Assembly: GCA_023954375.1 (NCBI GenBank)
Contig: JAMLIC010000025.1
Location: 1 to 64,000 of the forward strand
Source: Planctomycetota bacterium
GTDB lineage: Bacteria; Planctomycetota; J058
Direction: 5' to 3'
DNA length: 64,000 nt
Made by a program: the position numbers and the translations under genes. The stretch's first letter is position 1, and each line of letters begins with the position of its first letter. Shown here piece by piece: positions 1 through 8,954 of this stretch. Under the pieces are notes generated by a model. It ran no database searches and was not told where the DNA came from. It saw only the letters and a program-made list of their open reading frames with translations.

Positions 1-120
<120 letters not shown>

Positions 121-190
121 CGCCCGCGCCGCATCGCCTCGGCCTCCGCGGCCTCGCCTCGGTCGTCGCTGCGTTCCGCCCGTCCTTGGC
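121..190. repeat. Dispersed long-palindrome repeat, copy 1 (right half only)
   Basis: It contains GGCCTCCGCGGCCTCGCCTC at 141-160, identical to 7370-7389 and differing by one base from 36433-36452, followed by a similar TCGTCGCTNCGTTCC segment. The left arm is lost in the poly-G tract. It lies just downstream of the stop of the minus-strand gene ending at 228. See the entries at 7256 and 36338 for the complete form. Confidence 0.75.
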
Positions 191-227
191 CTGCGAAGTC
201 GCTCCAGGACGGGGGGCGAGGTCACGG

Positions 228-833
228 TCACTCGTTCGAGGACAGGGGCTGAGTGGCGGGTGTCCCGAACCGCCGCCGGAGCACCTCCACCACCGCCGCG
301 TCCGCGCGCGTCGACACGACCTCCACCGCCGTCCGGCCGCGCCGCAGGCCGAACCAGGCCGTCACGGCGAGCAGCGCCAGCGTGATCGTGATGTTCTGCC
401 AGCCGTCGAGCCGCCACTGACCCGACCAGGCCAGCGTGCCCGCCTCGGTGAACGGGCGCAGGTAGGGGACGTCCCAGATCGAGCCGTCCGGGCCGGCGGA
501 GCCGACGAGGTCGCAGACGAGGTGCAGGTGGAACGCGGCGCAGAAGAGCGCCGCGACCGCGAGGCGCCGCGCCAGGCCGCCCGTCGCGAGCGTGGCGGCG
601 CCGGCGCTGGCGACGCAGGCGAAGAGCACGTTGTGCAGGTCGTGGTGGTACTGGTGGAAGTAGCTCGTCGGGGCGTCCGTGAACCAGCGCGTGAGCATGT
701 CGGGGACGGCGCCGACGCCGTCGACGTCCGGGACCAGGCCCCCGACCGTGACGATCACCCGCTCGCGCCGCGTCGAGTCGCGCAGGCCGTTGGCGAGGAC
801 CCAGGCGAACAGGCCGTGCGTGATCGGGCTCAC
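228..833 (-). CDS. YdjM-like membrane-bound putative metal-dependent hydrolase
   Basis: The protein is about 201 residues and starts at a GTG (831-833) that overlaps the TGA of the upstream exporter gene by four bases, so the two are probably translationally coupled. It opens with the typical SPITHG segment, then a PDVDG motif near residue 35, a His-rich HQYHHDLHN segment, and HLVCDLVGS before a C-terminal hydrophobic helix. Conserved His/Asp residues among three to four membrane helices fit the YdjM/DUF457 family, annotated as inner-membrane putative metal-dependent hydrolases although the reaction is unproven. The open frame continues upstream of the GTG, but that part is only the shadow of the exporter gene. 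I infer it acts in the membrane with the exporter; its substrate is unknown. Confidence 0.7.
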   Translation of the reverse strand: MSPITHGLFAWVLANGLRDSTRRERVIVTVGGLVPDVDGVGAVPDMLTRWFTDAPTSYFHQYHHDLHNVLFACVASAGAATLATGGLARRLAVAALFCAAFHLHLVCDLVGSAGPDGSIWDVPYLRPFTEAGTLAWSGQWRLDGWQNITITLALLAVTAWFGLRRGRTAVEVVSTRADAAVVEVLRRRFGTPATQPLSSNE

Positions 834-3313
834 GCCGGGAGGGTAGCGCCCTCCGCGTCCGCCGCGCCAGCCGGCGCGGCGCGGCGGCGGAACAGGCCGG
901 TCCAGGCGACGAGCACGGGCAAGAGCGTGAGCATGCCGAAGAGCGCGGCGATCATCGCCAGCCCCGTGAGGACGCCGAAGTAGGCGTTGGGGCGGAACTC
1001 GGAGAAGGCCAGGACGGAGAAGCCGACGACCGAGGTCAGGCTCGTGTAGAGGATCGAGGTCCCGATCGAGCCGCTCGTGCGCACGAGCGCGGCCGGGACG
1101 TCGCCGTCCTTGCGCAGCTCCTCCTCGTAGCGGAACAGGTAGTGGATCGCGCAGTCGATCCCGATCCCGAGCGACACGCTGGCGATCATCACCGTCGCCA
1201 TGTCGAGCGGCACGCCGCCCCAGCCCATGGCCCCGAGCGCCAGCGTGATCGGCAGGAGGTTCGGCACGAGCGCCAGGAGCCCGGCGGCCGGGCTGCGGAA
1301 GAGGAGCGCGAGCATCACCCAGATCGCGCCCAGGCACAGGGCGGACGACGAGACCTGGCTCGACATCAGGCTCTCGAGCATGTTCGCGTAGAGGACGAAC
1401 ATGCCCGTCGCCTCGGCCCGGAGCGCCCCCTGGGCGGGGAAGCGCCCCTCGAGCTCCCGGCGCAGCTCCTGCAGGAGCGGGATGCGCCTGAGCGCCGGGT
1501 CCGTCTCCCGTACGCGGGCCACGATCCGCACGGTCGAGAACGGCTCGACCACGGCCCCCTCGAGCTCGAGCGGCTGGACCACGACGTAGGGCGAGAGCAG
1601 CCGGCCGACCGCCTCCTCGGGCAGGCGCGCGAGGACGGTGATGGCGTCCTTGCGGTCCCGCTGGATCAGCTTGCGCATCTCGTCGATGAGCCCGGTGTAG
1701 CTCATGACGACGCCCACCTCGCCCCGCTCGCGCAGCCAGGCCTCGACCGCCGCCGCCTGGTCGAGGTGCTCGGGGTGGGCCGGGCCGAAGGCGCCCGGCG
1801 GGCCGGTGAGGACGACCTCGAGGCCGCTCGTGCCGCCGAGGTGCTCGTCGACGTAGGTCAGCCCCTGGTGGATCTGCGACCCGCGGCTGAAGTAGTCGAT
1901 GAACCGCGCCTCGACGTCGAGCCGCGCCACCCCCAGCCCCCCGGCGACCGCGAGCAGGAGGGCGAGCGCGGCGACGACGGGCTTCCTGCGCAGGGCGAGC
2001 GCCGCGAGGCCCTGGAGGAGCGAGGCGCTGCGCTCGAGGCGCCCCTCGCGCCGCTGGGGCAGGACCGACATGGCGCCGGGCAGGGCCACGAAGGAGAGGA
2101 GGAAGGCCAGCGCCACGCCGAAGGCCATGAACCGGCCGAAGTCGATGATCGGCCGCGACCCGGTGAAGGCCAGGGCCAGGAAGCCCACCATGGTCGTCGT
2201 GGCCGTGAACAGGCAGGGCAGGACGAGGCGCCGCGCCACGCGCGACGCGCGCGCCTGGGCGGGGGCGTCGGGGGCGAGCGCCTGGTCCTCGCGCCAGCGC
2301 ACGATCAGGTGGATCGAGTGCGCCAGGCCGATGACCATGAGGAGCGAGGGGATGTTCGCCGTGATCACGGAGACCTGCTTGCCCAGCGCGTCCATGAGCG
2401 CGAGCGTGAGCAGGACCGTCAGCGTCGTCGGCACGAGCGGCAGGAGCACCCAGCGCAGGCGCCGGAAGACGAGCCCGAGGAAGCCGACGATGAACGAGAG
2501 CGACAGGAGCGTGAAGGTGCGCAGGTCGCGGTCGATCGCCTCGACCATCTCCACGACGATCGACGGCACCCCCGAGACCTCGACGTCGTGGCCGGCCGCG
2601 CGCTCCTCCTGCACGACCCGGCGCACCTCGCGGATCACCTGGATCCGCTCGGCCTTGCGCCGCCGCTCGGCGTCGGCGTAGGTCGGCCGGAAGGCCTCGC
2701 GCGCGCGGACCGCCTCGTCGAGGCGCGCGCGCGCCGCCGGGTCGCCCCCGCGCGTCGCCTCCTCGGCCGCCGCGACCGCCGCCTGGTGGCCGACCCAGGC
2801 GCTGGCCGCCTCGACGATGTCGGGCCGCGCCACGAGCGTGACGATGAGCCCGGCCGTGTCGCCCTCGGCGTTGACGAGGTTGCCGGCGAAGAGGGCGTGC
2901 CCCGTGAGCTCCGCCCGGGCCTTCTCGAGGTCGACCCCCGGCGTGAGCGCCGTCGCCTGGCGCATGAGGGCCATGAACGGCATGACCGGGCGCTCGAAGC
3001 TGCGCAGGAGCGGCGCGTTGGCGATCGACAGGACGTCGCGCACGCCCTCGATCGCCGCGAAGCGCTGGTGGAGCGAGGCCACCGCCGCGACCCCGTCGGG
3101 CGTGAACAGGTCGGGGCGGCGCAGCCCCACGAGGACGAACTCGTCGCTGCCGAAGAGCAGCCGCGTGCGGTCGTAGCGGCGCGCGTCGGGGTCGTCCTCG
3201 AGGACGAGGGAGTCCGTCGACGCGTCGACCCGGAAGCGCTCGAGCGCCGGCCGCGCGACGAGGGCGGTCGCGGCGACGAGCGCGAGGGTCAGCGCGGCGA
3301 GCAGACGTCCCAT
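830..3313 (-). CDS. RND superfamily (MMPL-type) exporter
   Basis: The protein has 827 residues from ATG 3311-3313. It has the two-fold RND layout: an N-terminal helix, a large periplasmic loop (about residues 30-255), a block of five to six membrane helices including the TANIPSLLMVIGLAHSIHL segment, then a second helix, second loop and second helix block with SVSLGIGIDCAIHYLFRY. The G-x-x-x-D motif in helix 4 of each half is typical of proton-driven or lipid-handling RND permeases (COG1033; HpnN and MMPL relatives). Such proteins move hydrophobic compounds or lipids out of the inner membrane. No membrane-fusion or outer-membrane partner is adjacent. It is transcribed divergently from the phosphoesterase-cytochrome gene only 30 bases away and is coupled downstream to the YdjM-like gene. 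The open frame extends upstream into antisense of the neighbour; that part is not real. Confidence 0.85.
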   Translation of the reverse strand: MGRLLAALTLALVAATALVARPALERFRVDASTDSLVLEDDPDARRYDRTRLLFGSDEFVLVGLRRPDLFTPDGVAAVASLHQRFAAIEGVRDVLSIANAPLLRSFERPVMPFMALMRQATALTPGVDLEKARAELTGHALFAGNLVNAEGDTAGLIVTLVARPDIVEAASAWVGHQAAVAAAEEATRGGDPAARARLDEAVRAREAFRPTYADAERRRKAERIQVIREVRRVVQEERAAGHDVEVSGVPSIVVEMVEAIDRDLRTFTLLSLSFIVGFLGLVFRRLRWVLLPLVPTTLTVLLTLALMDALGKQVSVITANIPSLLMVIGLAHSIHLIVRWREDQALAPDAPAQARASRVARRLVLPCLFTATTTMVGFLALAFTGSRPIIDFGRFMAFGVALAFLLSFVALPGAMSVLPQRREGRLERSASLLQGLAALALRRKPVVAALALLLAVAGGLGVARLDVEARFIDYFSRGSQIHQGLTYVDEHLGGTSGLEVVLTGPPGAFGPAHPEHLDQAAAVEAWLRERGEVGVVMSYTGLIDEMRKLIQRDRKDAITVLARLPEEAVGRLLSPYVVVQPLELEGAVVEPFSTVRIVARVRETDPALRRIPLLQELRRELEGRFPAQGALRAEATGMFVLYANMLESLMSSQVSSSALCLGAIWVMLALLFRSPAAGLLALVPNLLPITLALGAMGWGGVPLDMATVMIASVSLGIGIDCAIHYLFRYEEELRKDGDVPAALVRTSGSIGTSILYTSLTSVVGFSVLAFSEFRPNAYFGVLTGLAMIAALFGMLTLLPVLVAWTGLFRRRAAPAGAADAEGATLPA

Positions 3314-3343
3314 GGGCGCGGATTCTACGGTAAAACCCACCAT

Positions 3344-4687
3344 GTGACCCGTCGCGCCGCGCTCCTCGTGGCCCTCGTGGCGGCCGGCGCCGCGCTCCTG
3401 AGCGCGGCCGGCCGGGCCGACGCCGAGGCCGAGGGCGCGCGGCCGCTCGTCGTGGCGGCCGCCGGCGAGAGCCTGGGCAACCTCGAGCCCTGCCACTGCG
3501 TGCAGGGGATGCTCGGCGGCATGCCGCGCCGCCTCTCGGCGCTGGCGCGCGAGCGCCTGCGGGCGGACGTCGTGGCGCTCGACGGCGGCGACCTGACCGG
3601 CCGCGACCTGCACCCGCGGCTGCTCGAGGCCAAGACCCGCGCCGCCCTCGAGCTGCTCGCCCGCGCCGAGGTGGCCGCCGTGGCCGTGGGCGAGAAGGAC
3701 CTGCGCCTGGGGCACGCCGCGCTCGGCCGCGTCGCCGCCGGCGCGGGCGTGACGCTCCTCGGCGCCAACCTGACCCTCGCCGACGGCCGGCGCCCGTTCG
3801 CCGCCAGCCGCCGCCTGCGCGCGGGCGGGCGGACGGTCGTCGTGGTCGGCGTCCTCGATCCGGAGCTCGGCGGCGACCCGACGGGGCAGCTCGACGTGGG
3901 CGACCCCGACGCCGCCGCGCGCGCGGCGCTCGAGGGCGCCCCGCCCGGGGCCCTCCGCGTGCTCCTGTTCCACGGCGCCAGGGCGCGGGCGCGCGAGGCG
4001 CTGGGGGAGGACCTGCCGGTCGACGTGATCGTCTGCGGGCACGAGCAGGAGACCTGGCGGCCGCTCGAGCGCCACGGGCGCGCGTGGCTGGTCGAGACGG
4101 TGCGCGACGCCCGCGCGCTGGCCCGGCTCGCGGTGCCCGCCGAGGGGCCGCCGGACCTCGAGCACGTCGCGCTCGACGGGCAGGTCCCCGACGACGACTG
4201 GGCGCGCCGCCGGGTCGAGCGCTACTACCAGGAGGTCGCGGGGCTCCCCGAGCCGCCGCGCCGGCCCACCCCGGATGGCGGGTCGTTCGTCGGCTCCGAG
4301 ACCTGCCGCGGCTGCCACCCCGGCGCCTGGGAGGTGTTCGAGGGCACGGGGCACCACGGGGCCTACCGGCACGTCATGGAGAAGGACCCCGCGCGGGCCG
4401 GGCTCTTCGAGTGCGTCGGCTGCCACGTGGTCGGCCACGGGTTCGAGGGGGGCTTCCGCTCGCTCGCCGACACGCCGCACCTCGCGGAGGTCGGCTGCGA
4501 GTCGTGCCACGGCGTGGGGAGCAACCACGCCCTCGGCCCGCCGGCGGCCAAGCGGGGCTACGGCGTCCGCCCGGGCTTTCCGGAGAGCTGGCGCGCGACC
4601 TGCCTCGGCTGCCACGACGCGACGAACAGCCCCGGGTTCGACTTCGAGCGGGCGCTCGAGCGCATCAAGCACTGGTCGGACAGGTGA
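3344..4687 (+). CDS. Secreted UshA-like phosphoesterase fused to tetrahaem cytochrome c
   Basis: The 447-residue protein begins at GTG 3344 with a signal peptide (residues about 1-22, Arg-rich start then an Ala/Leu core). Residues about 25-300 resemble the metallophosphatase/5'-nucleotidase fold, with a LEPCHC segment near residue 48, a GGDLTGR motif, a GAN segment and a CGHEQE motif. The C-terminal part holds four CxxCH haem sites: CRGCH (about 321), CVGCH (357), CESCH (385) and CLGCH (420), as in the cytochrome c-554 family. This fusion is known in environmental bacteria, usually with LEPCGC where this protein has LEPCHC. It is expected in the periplasm in electron transfer or sulfur/nitrogen redox chemistry; the substrate is not deducible. 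Its TGA overlaps the next gene's GTG. Confidence 0.8.
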   Translation: MTRRAALLVALVAAGAALLSAAGRADAEAEGARPLVVAAAGESLGNLEPCHCVQGMLGGMPRRLSALARERLRADVVALDGGDLTGRDLHPRLLEAKTRAALELLARAEVAAVAVGEKDLRLGHAALGRVAAGAGVTLLGANLTLADGRRPFAASRRLRAGGRTVVVVGVLDPELGGDPTGQLDVGDPDAAARAALEGAPPGALRVLLFHGARARAREALGEDLPVDVIVCGHEQETWRPLERHGRAWLVETVRDARALARLAVPAEGPPDLEHVALDGQVPDDDWARRRVERYYQEVAGLPEPPRRPTPDGGSFVGSETCRGCHPGAWEVFEGTGHHGAYRHVMEKDPARAGLFECVGCHVVGHGFEGGFRSLADTPHLAEVGCESCHGVGSNHALGPPAAKRGYGVRPGFPESWRATCLGCHDATNSPGFDFERALERIKHWSDR

Positions 4688-5730
4688 GCGGCGAGCCCCC
4701 CGGCCCGCCGCGCGCGCACGTCGAGCAGGTCCTGGAGGCGGCCGCCGCGCTGTCGCGCGCGGTCGGGCCGGTCGAGCGCGCGGCGGCCCTCGAGGCGCTC
4801 GGTGAGCGGGTGGAGGCCGCGCTGCGCGCGCCCGGCGGCGAGGCGCCGCGCGGCGCGCGCGAGGCGCTGCGCGGCCTGTTCGAGGGGCGCGCGGCGGCGC
4901 TCGAGCGCGGCGCCGCGCAGGTCGACCGCGTGCTCGGCGCCGCGCACCCGGCGCTGGTCGAGGGCGAGCCCGGCACCGGCAAGACGCTCGTCGCGACGGC
5001 GATCCACGAGGCGGGGCGGCCGGGCGTCCTCGTGCGCGTGGCGCGTCCCGCGGCGCCCGATGCCCTGCGCCGGGCCTGGCGCGCCGCGCCCGCCACGCTC
5101 CTGTGCGAGGAGGTCGCCACGCTCTCGCTCGCCGCGCAGCAGGAGCTCCTCAGGCTCCTGCGCGCGCCCGGGCGGCGACCGCCGCGGGTGGTCGCGACGA
5201 CGCGCCACGGGCTCGACGCGGCGGCGGCGGCGGGCTGGTTCCTGCCGGAGCTGCGCGACCGGCTGCACGTGCTGCGGCTGCGCCTGCCTCCGCTGCGCGA
5301 GGACCCGGCGGCGATCACGGCGCTGCTCCAGCGCCGCCTCCGCGCGCGCGGTGCGCCCGACGAGGCGCCCGCGCTCACACCGGAGGCGCTGGCCGCGCTC
5401 CGTCGCCACCGGTGGCCCGGCAACGTCCGCGAGCTGGAGGAGGCCGCGCGGGCGCTCCGCGAGTGGGCGCCTCGCGGACCGATCGAGCAGGCGCACGTGG
5501 AGCGCTTCGTGGCGCAGCTCTCGCCCGCCGCGGCGCCGGCTGGAGAGCGACCACCCGTCGCCCCGGCGGGAGGGCCCGTCACCGAGCCCACCCTCGTGGC
5601 GCTCGAGCGGGCGACGATCGCCGAGCGGCTCCTGCGCCACGGCTGGCGGCAACTCGAGACGGCGAGGTCGCTGGGGATCGATCGCAAGACGCTCTACCGC
5701 AAGATCCGGGAGTTCGGCCTCGAGCCCTGA
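4684..5730 (+). CDS. Degenerate NtrC-family AAA+ regulator with C-terminal Fis-type HTH
   Basis: The protein is 348 residues; its GTG start overlaps the upstream stop (GTGA). It has a Walker A EGEPGTGKT at about residues 92-100, a Walker B-like TLLCEEV, the C-terminal AAA subdomain motif WPGNVRELEE near 243, and a terminal helix-turn-helix (ETARSLGIDRKTLYRKI). The stretch between Walker A and Walker B is much shorter than usual, and the GAFTGA loop that contacts sigma-54 is absent. There is no receiver or other recognised sensor domain. From family knowledge it should bind DNA and perhaps ATP, but it probably cannot activate sigma-54 RNA polymerase in the usual way. Coupling to the cytochrome gene suggests a local regulator; this is inference. 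Confidence 0.75.
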   Translation: MSGEPPGPPRAHVEQVLEAAAALSRAVGPVERAAALEALGERVEAALRAPGGEAPRGAREALRGLFEGRAAALERGAAQVDRVLGAAHPALVEGEPGTGKTLVATAIHEAGRPGVLVRVARPAAPDALRRAWRAAPATLLCEEVATLSLAAQQELLRLLRAPGRRPPRVVATTRHGLDAAAAAGWFLPELRDRLHVLRLRLPPLREDPAAITALLQRRLRARGAPDEAPALTPEALAALRRHRWPGNVRELEEAARALREWAPRGPIEQAHVERFVAQLSPAAAPAGERPPVAPAGGPVTEPTLVALERATIAERLLRHGWRQLETARSLGIDRKTLYRKIREFGLEP

Positions 5731-5907
5731 CGCCGCCCCCGTCCGAGCGGAACCGTTCGGTGTGGCCCGCCTTCGCAAGCTCCGCAGCTCATGCGAACCC
5801 ATCCCTCCCGAGCAGCCGCAGCGTGCCCCGGCGGCTTCACCGGTCGGAACCCGCACCGGCGCCCTTTCGAAACGCGGTCGAACCTGTCAAGATCATGGCC
5901 GGTCGCC

Positions 5908-7250
5908 ATGTCGCAACCACGCAAGCTGATCCAGTGCCCCCGGTGTCGGTTCCGGAACCCCGGCACCGCGCAGGTGTGCCTGGCCTGCAAGGGGGCGCTG
6001 CCGCACGACGCCGCGGGGACGAGCCCCGCCGCGCCCGGGGGCGGCTCGCCGTTCGTCGGCGCGGCGCCCGCGAGCGCGCCCGCCCGGAGCCCGAGCGACA
6101 CGGGGTTCGGCGGCGCCGCCGGCGACACGGCCTTCGGCTCCGGCCTCAACTGGCCGGCGCACGGCGGGGCGCCGGCGCGCCCCGGCGACGGCACCCGGCG
6201 CCTGGCGCGCCCGGGCCCCTCGCCCTCGGCCACCCGGCCGCCCGAGGTCGACCCGCAGCCGTCGCCGCCGGCCGGCGTGAACGCCTCGCAGCTCATCGCG
6301 CAGCTGCAGGCCATGGCGCGCGGCAACGCCGCCGGCGACGCGCCGGCGGCCCCGGCCCCGCCCGCCCCGCGCCCCGCCCGGCGCGCCCGGGCCCGCGCGC
6401 CCCGCCTCGGCGCCGCCCGGCCCGCGCGGCCCGCGGGGCGCCTGGCCGCGAGGCGGCCACGGTGCGCCTCAGCGCCACGACGGCCGTGCGTCGGCCCGAG
6501 GGCGCGGCCGCGCCGGAGGCGGTCCGGCCCCCGGTCTCGCAGGTGCCGCGCTTCGACGTCGACGACCCGCGGATCGTGGCCTGGCTCCACTGCGAGCCGT
6601 TCTCGCCCGTCCCCGTCGGGATCGAGCCCGTGCTGACGCTCGGCCGGAGCGCGAGCTGCGGCCTCGTCCTCCCCCACCCGGGCGTGTCGCGGACGGCCGC
6701 GATCGTGCGCGTCGCCGGGCGCGAGCTCGTCTTCGAGGACCGGTCGACCTACGGCTCCTACGTCAACGGCGACCGCGTGCTCACCCGCCCCCTGCAGGTG
6801 GGCGACGCGCTCCTGATCGGCCCCTACGAGATCAAGGTCCGCTCCACCGACGAGGTGCGCGGCAAGACGACCTCCGAGTCGGAGGAGACGCGGCCGCTGC
6901 AGTCGTTCAGCAGCCTGCCCTCGGCGGATGCGATGTCGGGCCGCCTCGAGAAGTCCTCGCTCGCCGAGGTCCTCCAGGCGATCGAGTTCAACCAGAAGAC
7001 CGGGACCCTCGAGGTCTTCGCCGAGGACGAGCGCAGCGGCCAGCTCGTCGTCTACGAGGGCAGCCCCATGTTCGCCACCTTCGGCGACCTCGAGGACGAG
7101 GAGGCCGTCTGCGCGATGATCTCCACGCGCCGCGGCTACTACACCTTCCGCAGCAAGATCGAGGCGGGCGAGCGCACGCTGCAGACGACGATCACGGGCC
7201 TCCTGCTCGAGGCCAACCGGCGCCTCGACGAACAAGGCGCCCCTACGTAG
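5908..7250 (+). CDS. Zinc-ribbon / FHA / DUF4388-like protein (apparent frameshift)
   Basis: Two open frames make up one plausible protein. The first (from ATG 5908, open to 6636) starts with a zinc ribbon, CPRC-x11-CLAC, near residues 10-27, then a long Ala/Pro/Gly linker. From about 6380 that frame turns into Arg-rich nonsense, while another frame (usable GTG at 6462) carries an FHA domain (LTLGRSASCGLVLPHPGVSR ... YGSYVNG) and a C-terminal region (SLAEVLQAIEFNQKTGTLEV onward) matching the DUF4388/PATAN type. The join lies in GC-only sequence at about 6360-6460, so a one-base assembly error is likelier than two genes. FHA domains bind phosphothreonine, so this may read the output of the Ser/Thr kinases at 17695-23491. 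Confidence 0.75.
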
Positions 7251-7255
7251 CGTGA

Positions 7256-7405
7256 TCGACGGCTGCGGCCGCGGATGCCGGCCGATGCGGCGCGCGCGCG
7301 GGTCGTGGATCGCGATCGATACCCCCCCCCCGCCCCCCCGCCCCCCGCCCCCCCCCGCCGCCTCGTCTCGGCCTCCGCGGCCTCGCCTCGCTCGTCGCTC
7401 CGTTC
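7256..7405. repeat. Dispersed long-palindrome repeat, copy 2 (centre decays to poly-C)
   Basis: The left arm (7256-7303) nearly matches the left arm of the 36338 copy, including a CGGCTGCGGCCGCGGATGC segment and the alternating GC run. The right arm (about 7357-7390) holds GGCCTCCGCGGCCTCGCCTC at 7370-7389. Between them, where the other copy has a GC-alternating arm and a short loop, lies a run of C broken by single G (7321-7356). It fills most of the 352-base gap between the FHA gene and the PfkB gene. The rest of the gap, about 7406-7590, shows nothing I can name. Confidence 0.75.
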
Positions 7406-7602
7406 CACCCATGGCCTTCGCTGGCCGGCTCGGGGCAGGGGTCGGACAGGCCCGTCGTCGGCTCGGGGTGTGGTTGCTCCAAGGAGCGGGGGCGAGAAGG
7501 TCGGTTCGACCGGGGGATGTCGCTGGGGACACACGGATTGCGGATCGCGGCCCAGGCATTTAGGCTCTGCCACGCCTCGCCCGGGGTGTCAGGAGCGGAC
7601 GC

Positions 7603-8565
7603 TTGGCCGTGCACGAGATCGCCGTCACCGGCTCGGTGGCGTTCGACCACATCATGAACTTCCCGGGGCGGTTCAAGGACCACATCCTCCCGGACAAGCT
7701 GCACATCCTGAACGTCTCGTTCCTGGTGCAGGGGCTGCAGCGCCTGCGCGGCGGGTGCGCGGCGAACGTGGCCTACGCCCTGGCCCTGCACGGGCTCCGG
7801 CCGCGCCTCGTCGCCGCCGTGGGCTCCGACTTCGCCGAGTACGGGCGCTGGCTCGAGGAGCGTGGGGTCGACCTCGCCGGCGCCGCGGTGCACGGCGACC
7901 TGCTCACCGCGTCCTGCTTCATCACGACCGACCTCGACAACAACCAGATCACCGGCTTCTACCCGGGGGCCATGGCGCGGGCGATCGACGCGCGGCTGGA
8001 GGTGCTCCCCGGCGGCCGGCCGACGCTTGCGATCGTCTCGCCGAACGACCCGGCGGCGATGAAGGCCTACCCGGACGAGTGCCGGCGGCTCGGCGTGCCC
8101 TTCCTCTACGACCCCGGCCAGCAGGTGATCGCCCTCGACGGGGCGGCGCTCGACGACGGGCTCACCGGGGCGAAGGGGCTCGTCGTGAACGACTACGAGC
8201 TGGCGATCGTCCAGGAGAAGACCGGCCGGAGCCTCGAGCACCTCCTCGAGCGCTGCGAGGCGGTGATCGTGACGCTCGGCGAGCACGGCTCGCGCGTCCA
8301 CCTGCGCGGCGGCGAGGTCGTGGAGGTGCCGGTGGCGCCGGTCACGAGCGTGGTCGACCCGACCGGCGCGGGCGACGCCTACCGCGGCGGGCTGATCAAG
8401 GGCCTCGTCTCGGGCGCCGACTGGGAGACGTGCGGGCGCCTGGGCGCGCTGACCGCGACCTACTGCGTCGAGTCGAAGGGGACCTCCTCCTACGGCTTCG
8501 ACCGGGCGACCTTCGCCGCCCGTTACGAGGCGGCCTTCGGCCGCTCGCTGCCGAGGGGGCTGTAG
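7603..8565 (+). CDS. PfkB-family sugar/nucleoside kinase (adenosine kinase-like)
   Basis: The 320-residue protein has the ribokinase fold. An N-terminal VTGSVAFDHIMNFPGRFKD segment resembles the adenosine-kinase-like branch, a GGCAANVAYAL motif follows near residue 50, and the PfkB signature DPTGAGDAYRGG with its catalytic Asp lies near residue 255. It should phosphorylate a sugar or nucleoside using ATP in the cytosol; adenosine is the best guess from the N-terminus but is not certain. The TTG start at 7603 sits seven bases after a GGAG ribosome site; GTG 7609 is an alternative. It is followed at 30 bases by a small membrane protein. Length is normal and there is no sign of damage. Confidence 0.85.
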   Translation: MAVHEIAVTGSVAFDHIMNFPGRFKDHILPDKLHILNVSFLVQGLQRLRGGCAANVAYALALHGLRPRLVAAVGSDFAEYGRWLEERGVDLAGAAVHGDLLTASCFITTDLDNNQITGFYPGAMARAIDARLEVLPGGRPTLAIVSPNDPAAMKAYPDECRRLGVPFLYDPGQQVIALDGAALDDGLTGAKGLVVNDYELAIVQEKTGRSLEHLLERCEAVIVTLGEHGSRVHLRGGEVVEVPVAPVTSVVDPTGAGDAYRGGLIKGLVSGADWETCGRLGALTATYCVESKGTSSYGFDRATFAARYEAAFGRSLPRGL

Positions 8566-8595
8566 GAGACCGGGCGGAGCCCGGGGGAGGCGCAC

Positions 8596-8954
8596 GTGTG
8601 GGACGCGGTGATCTCGCTCGTGGCGGTCGCGATCGTGGTCCTGATCTTCTGGAAGATGCCGGACGACGACGAGGCGTGGCAGGAGGAGCAGGCCGACGGC
8701 CCCGCCCCCGCGTCGCCGACACCGACCACCGTGAGCCCGGCCCCGGCGGCCGCCCCGCCGGCTGCTGACGGCCCGCCGGCCGGCGACGCGCCCTCGGCCG
8801 CCGACGGGCCGCCGGCCGAGCCCCCGCCGACGCGCCGCCGGCCGCCGACGCGCCGCCGGCTGCCGACGCGCCGCCGGCTGCCGACGCCCCGCCGGCCGCG
8901 CCCCCGACCGGCGACGCGCCGCCGGCCGACGCGCCGCGCGAGCCCGGCGCATGA
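8596..8954 (+). CDS. Small membrane-anchored Pro/Ala-repeat protein (apparent frameshift)
   Basis: From GTG 8596, one N-terminal membrane helix (residues about 4-20) is followed by an acidic patch and a Pro/Ala-rich tail with DGPPA-type repeats. At 8821-8825, a CCCCC run, the upstream frame becomes Arg-rich, while the next frame continues the same repeat as DAPPAADAPPAAD and stops at a TGA (8952-8954) that overlaps the ATG of the following gene. This strongly suggests a one-base miscount in the C run; the intended product is about 120 residues. A function cannot be assigned. Such anchored Pro/Ala tails often span the envelope, but that is inference. Confidence 0.6.

Noticed and set aside
3314..4672. 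N-terminal extension of the RND exporter upstream of 3313
   Set aside because: It reads antisense through the cytochrome gene and lacks hydrophobic segments; the ATG at 3313 gives a normal N-terminal helix.
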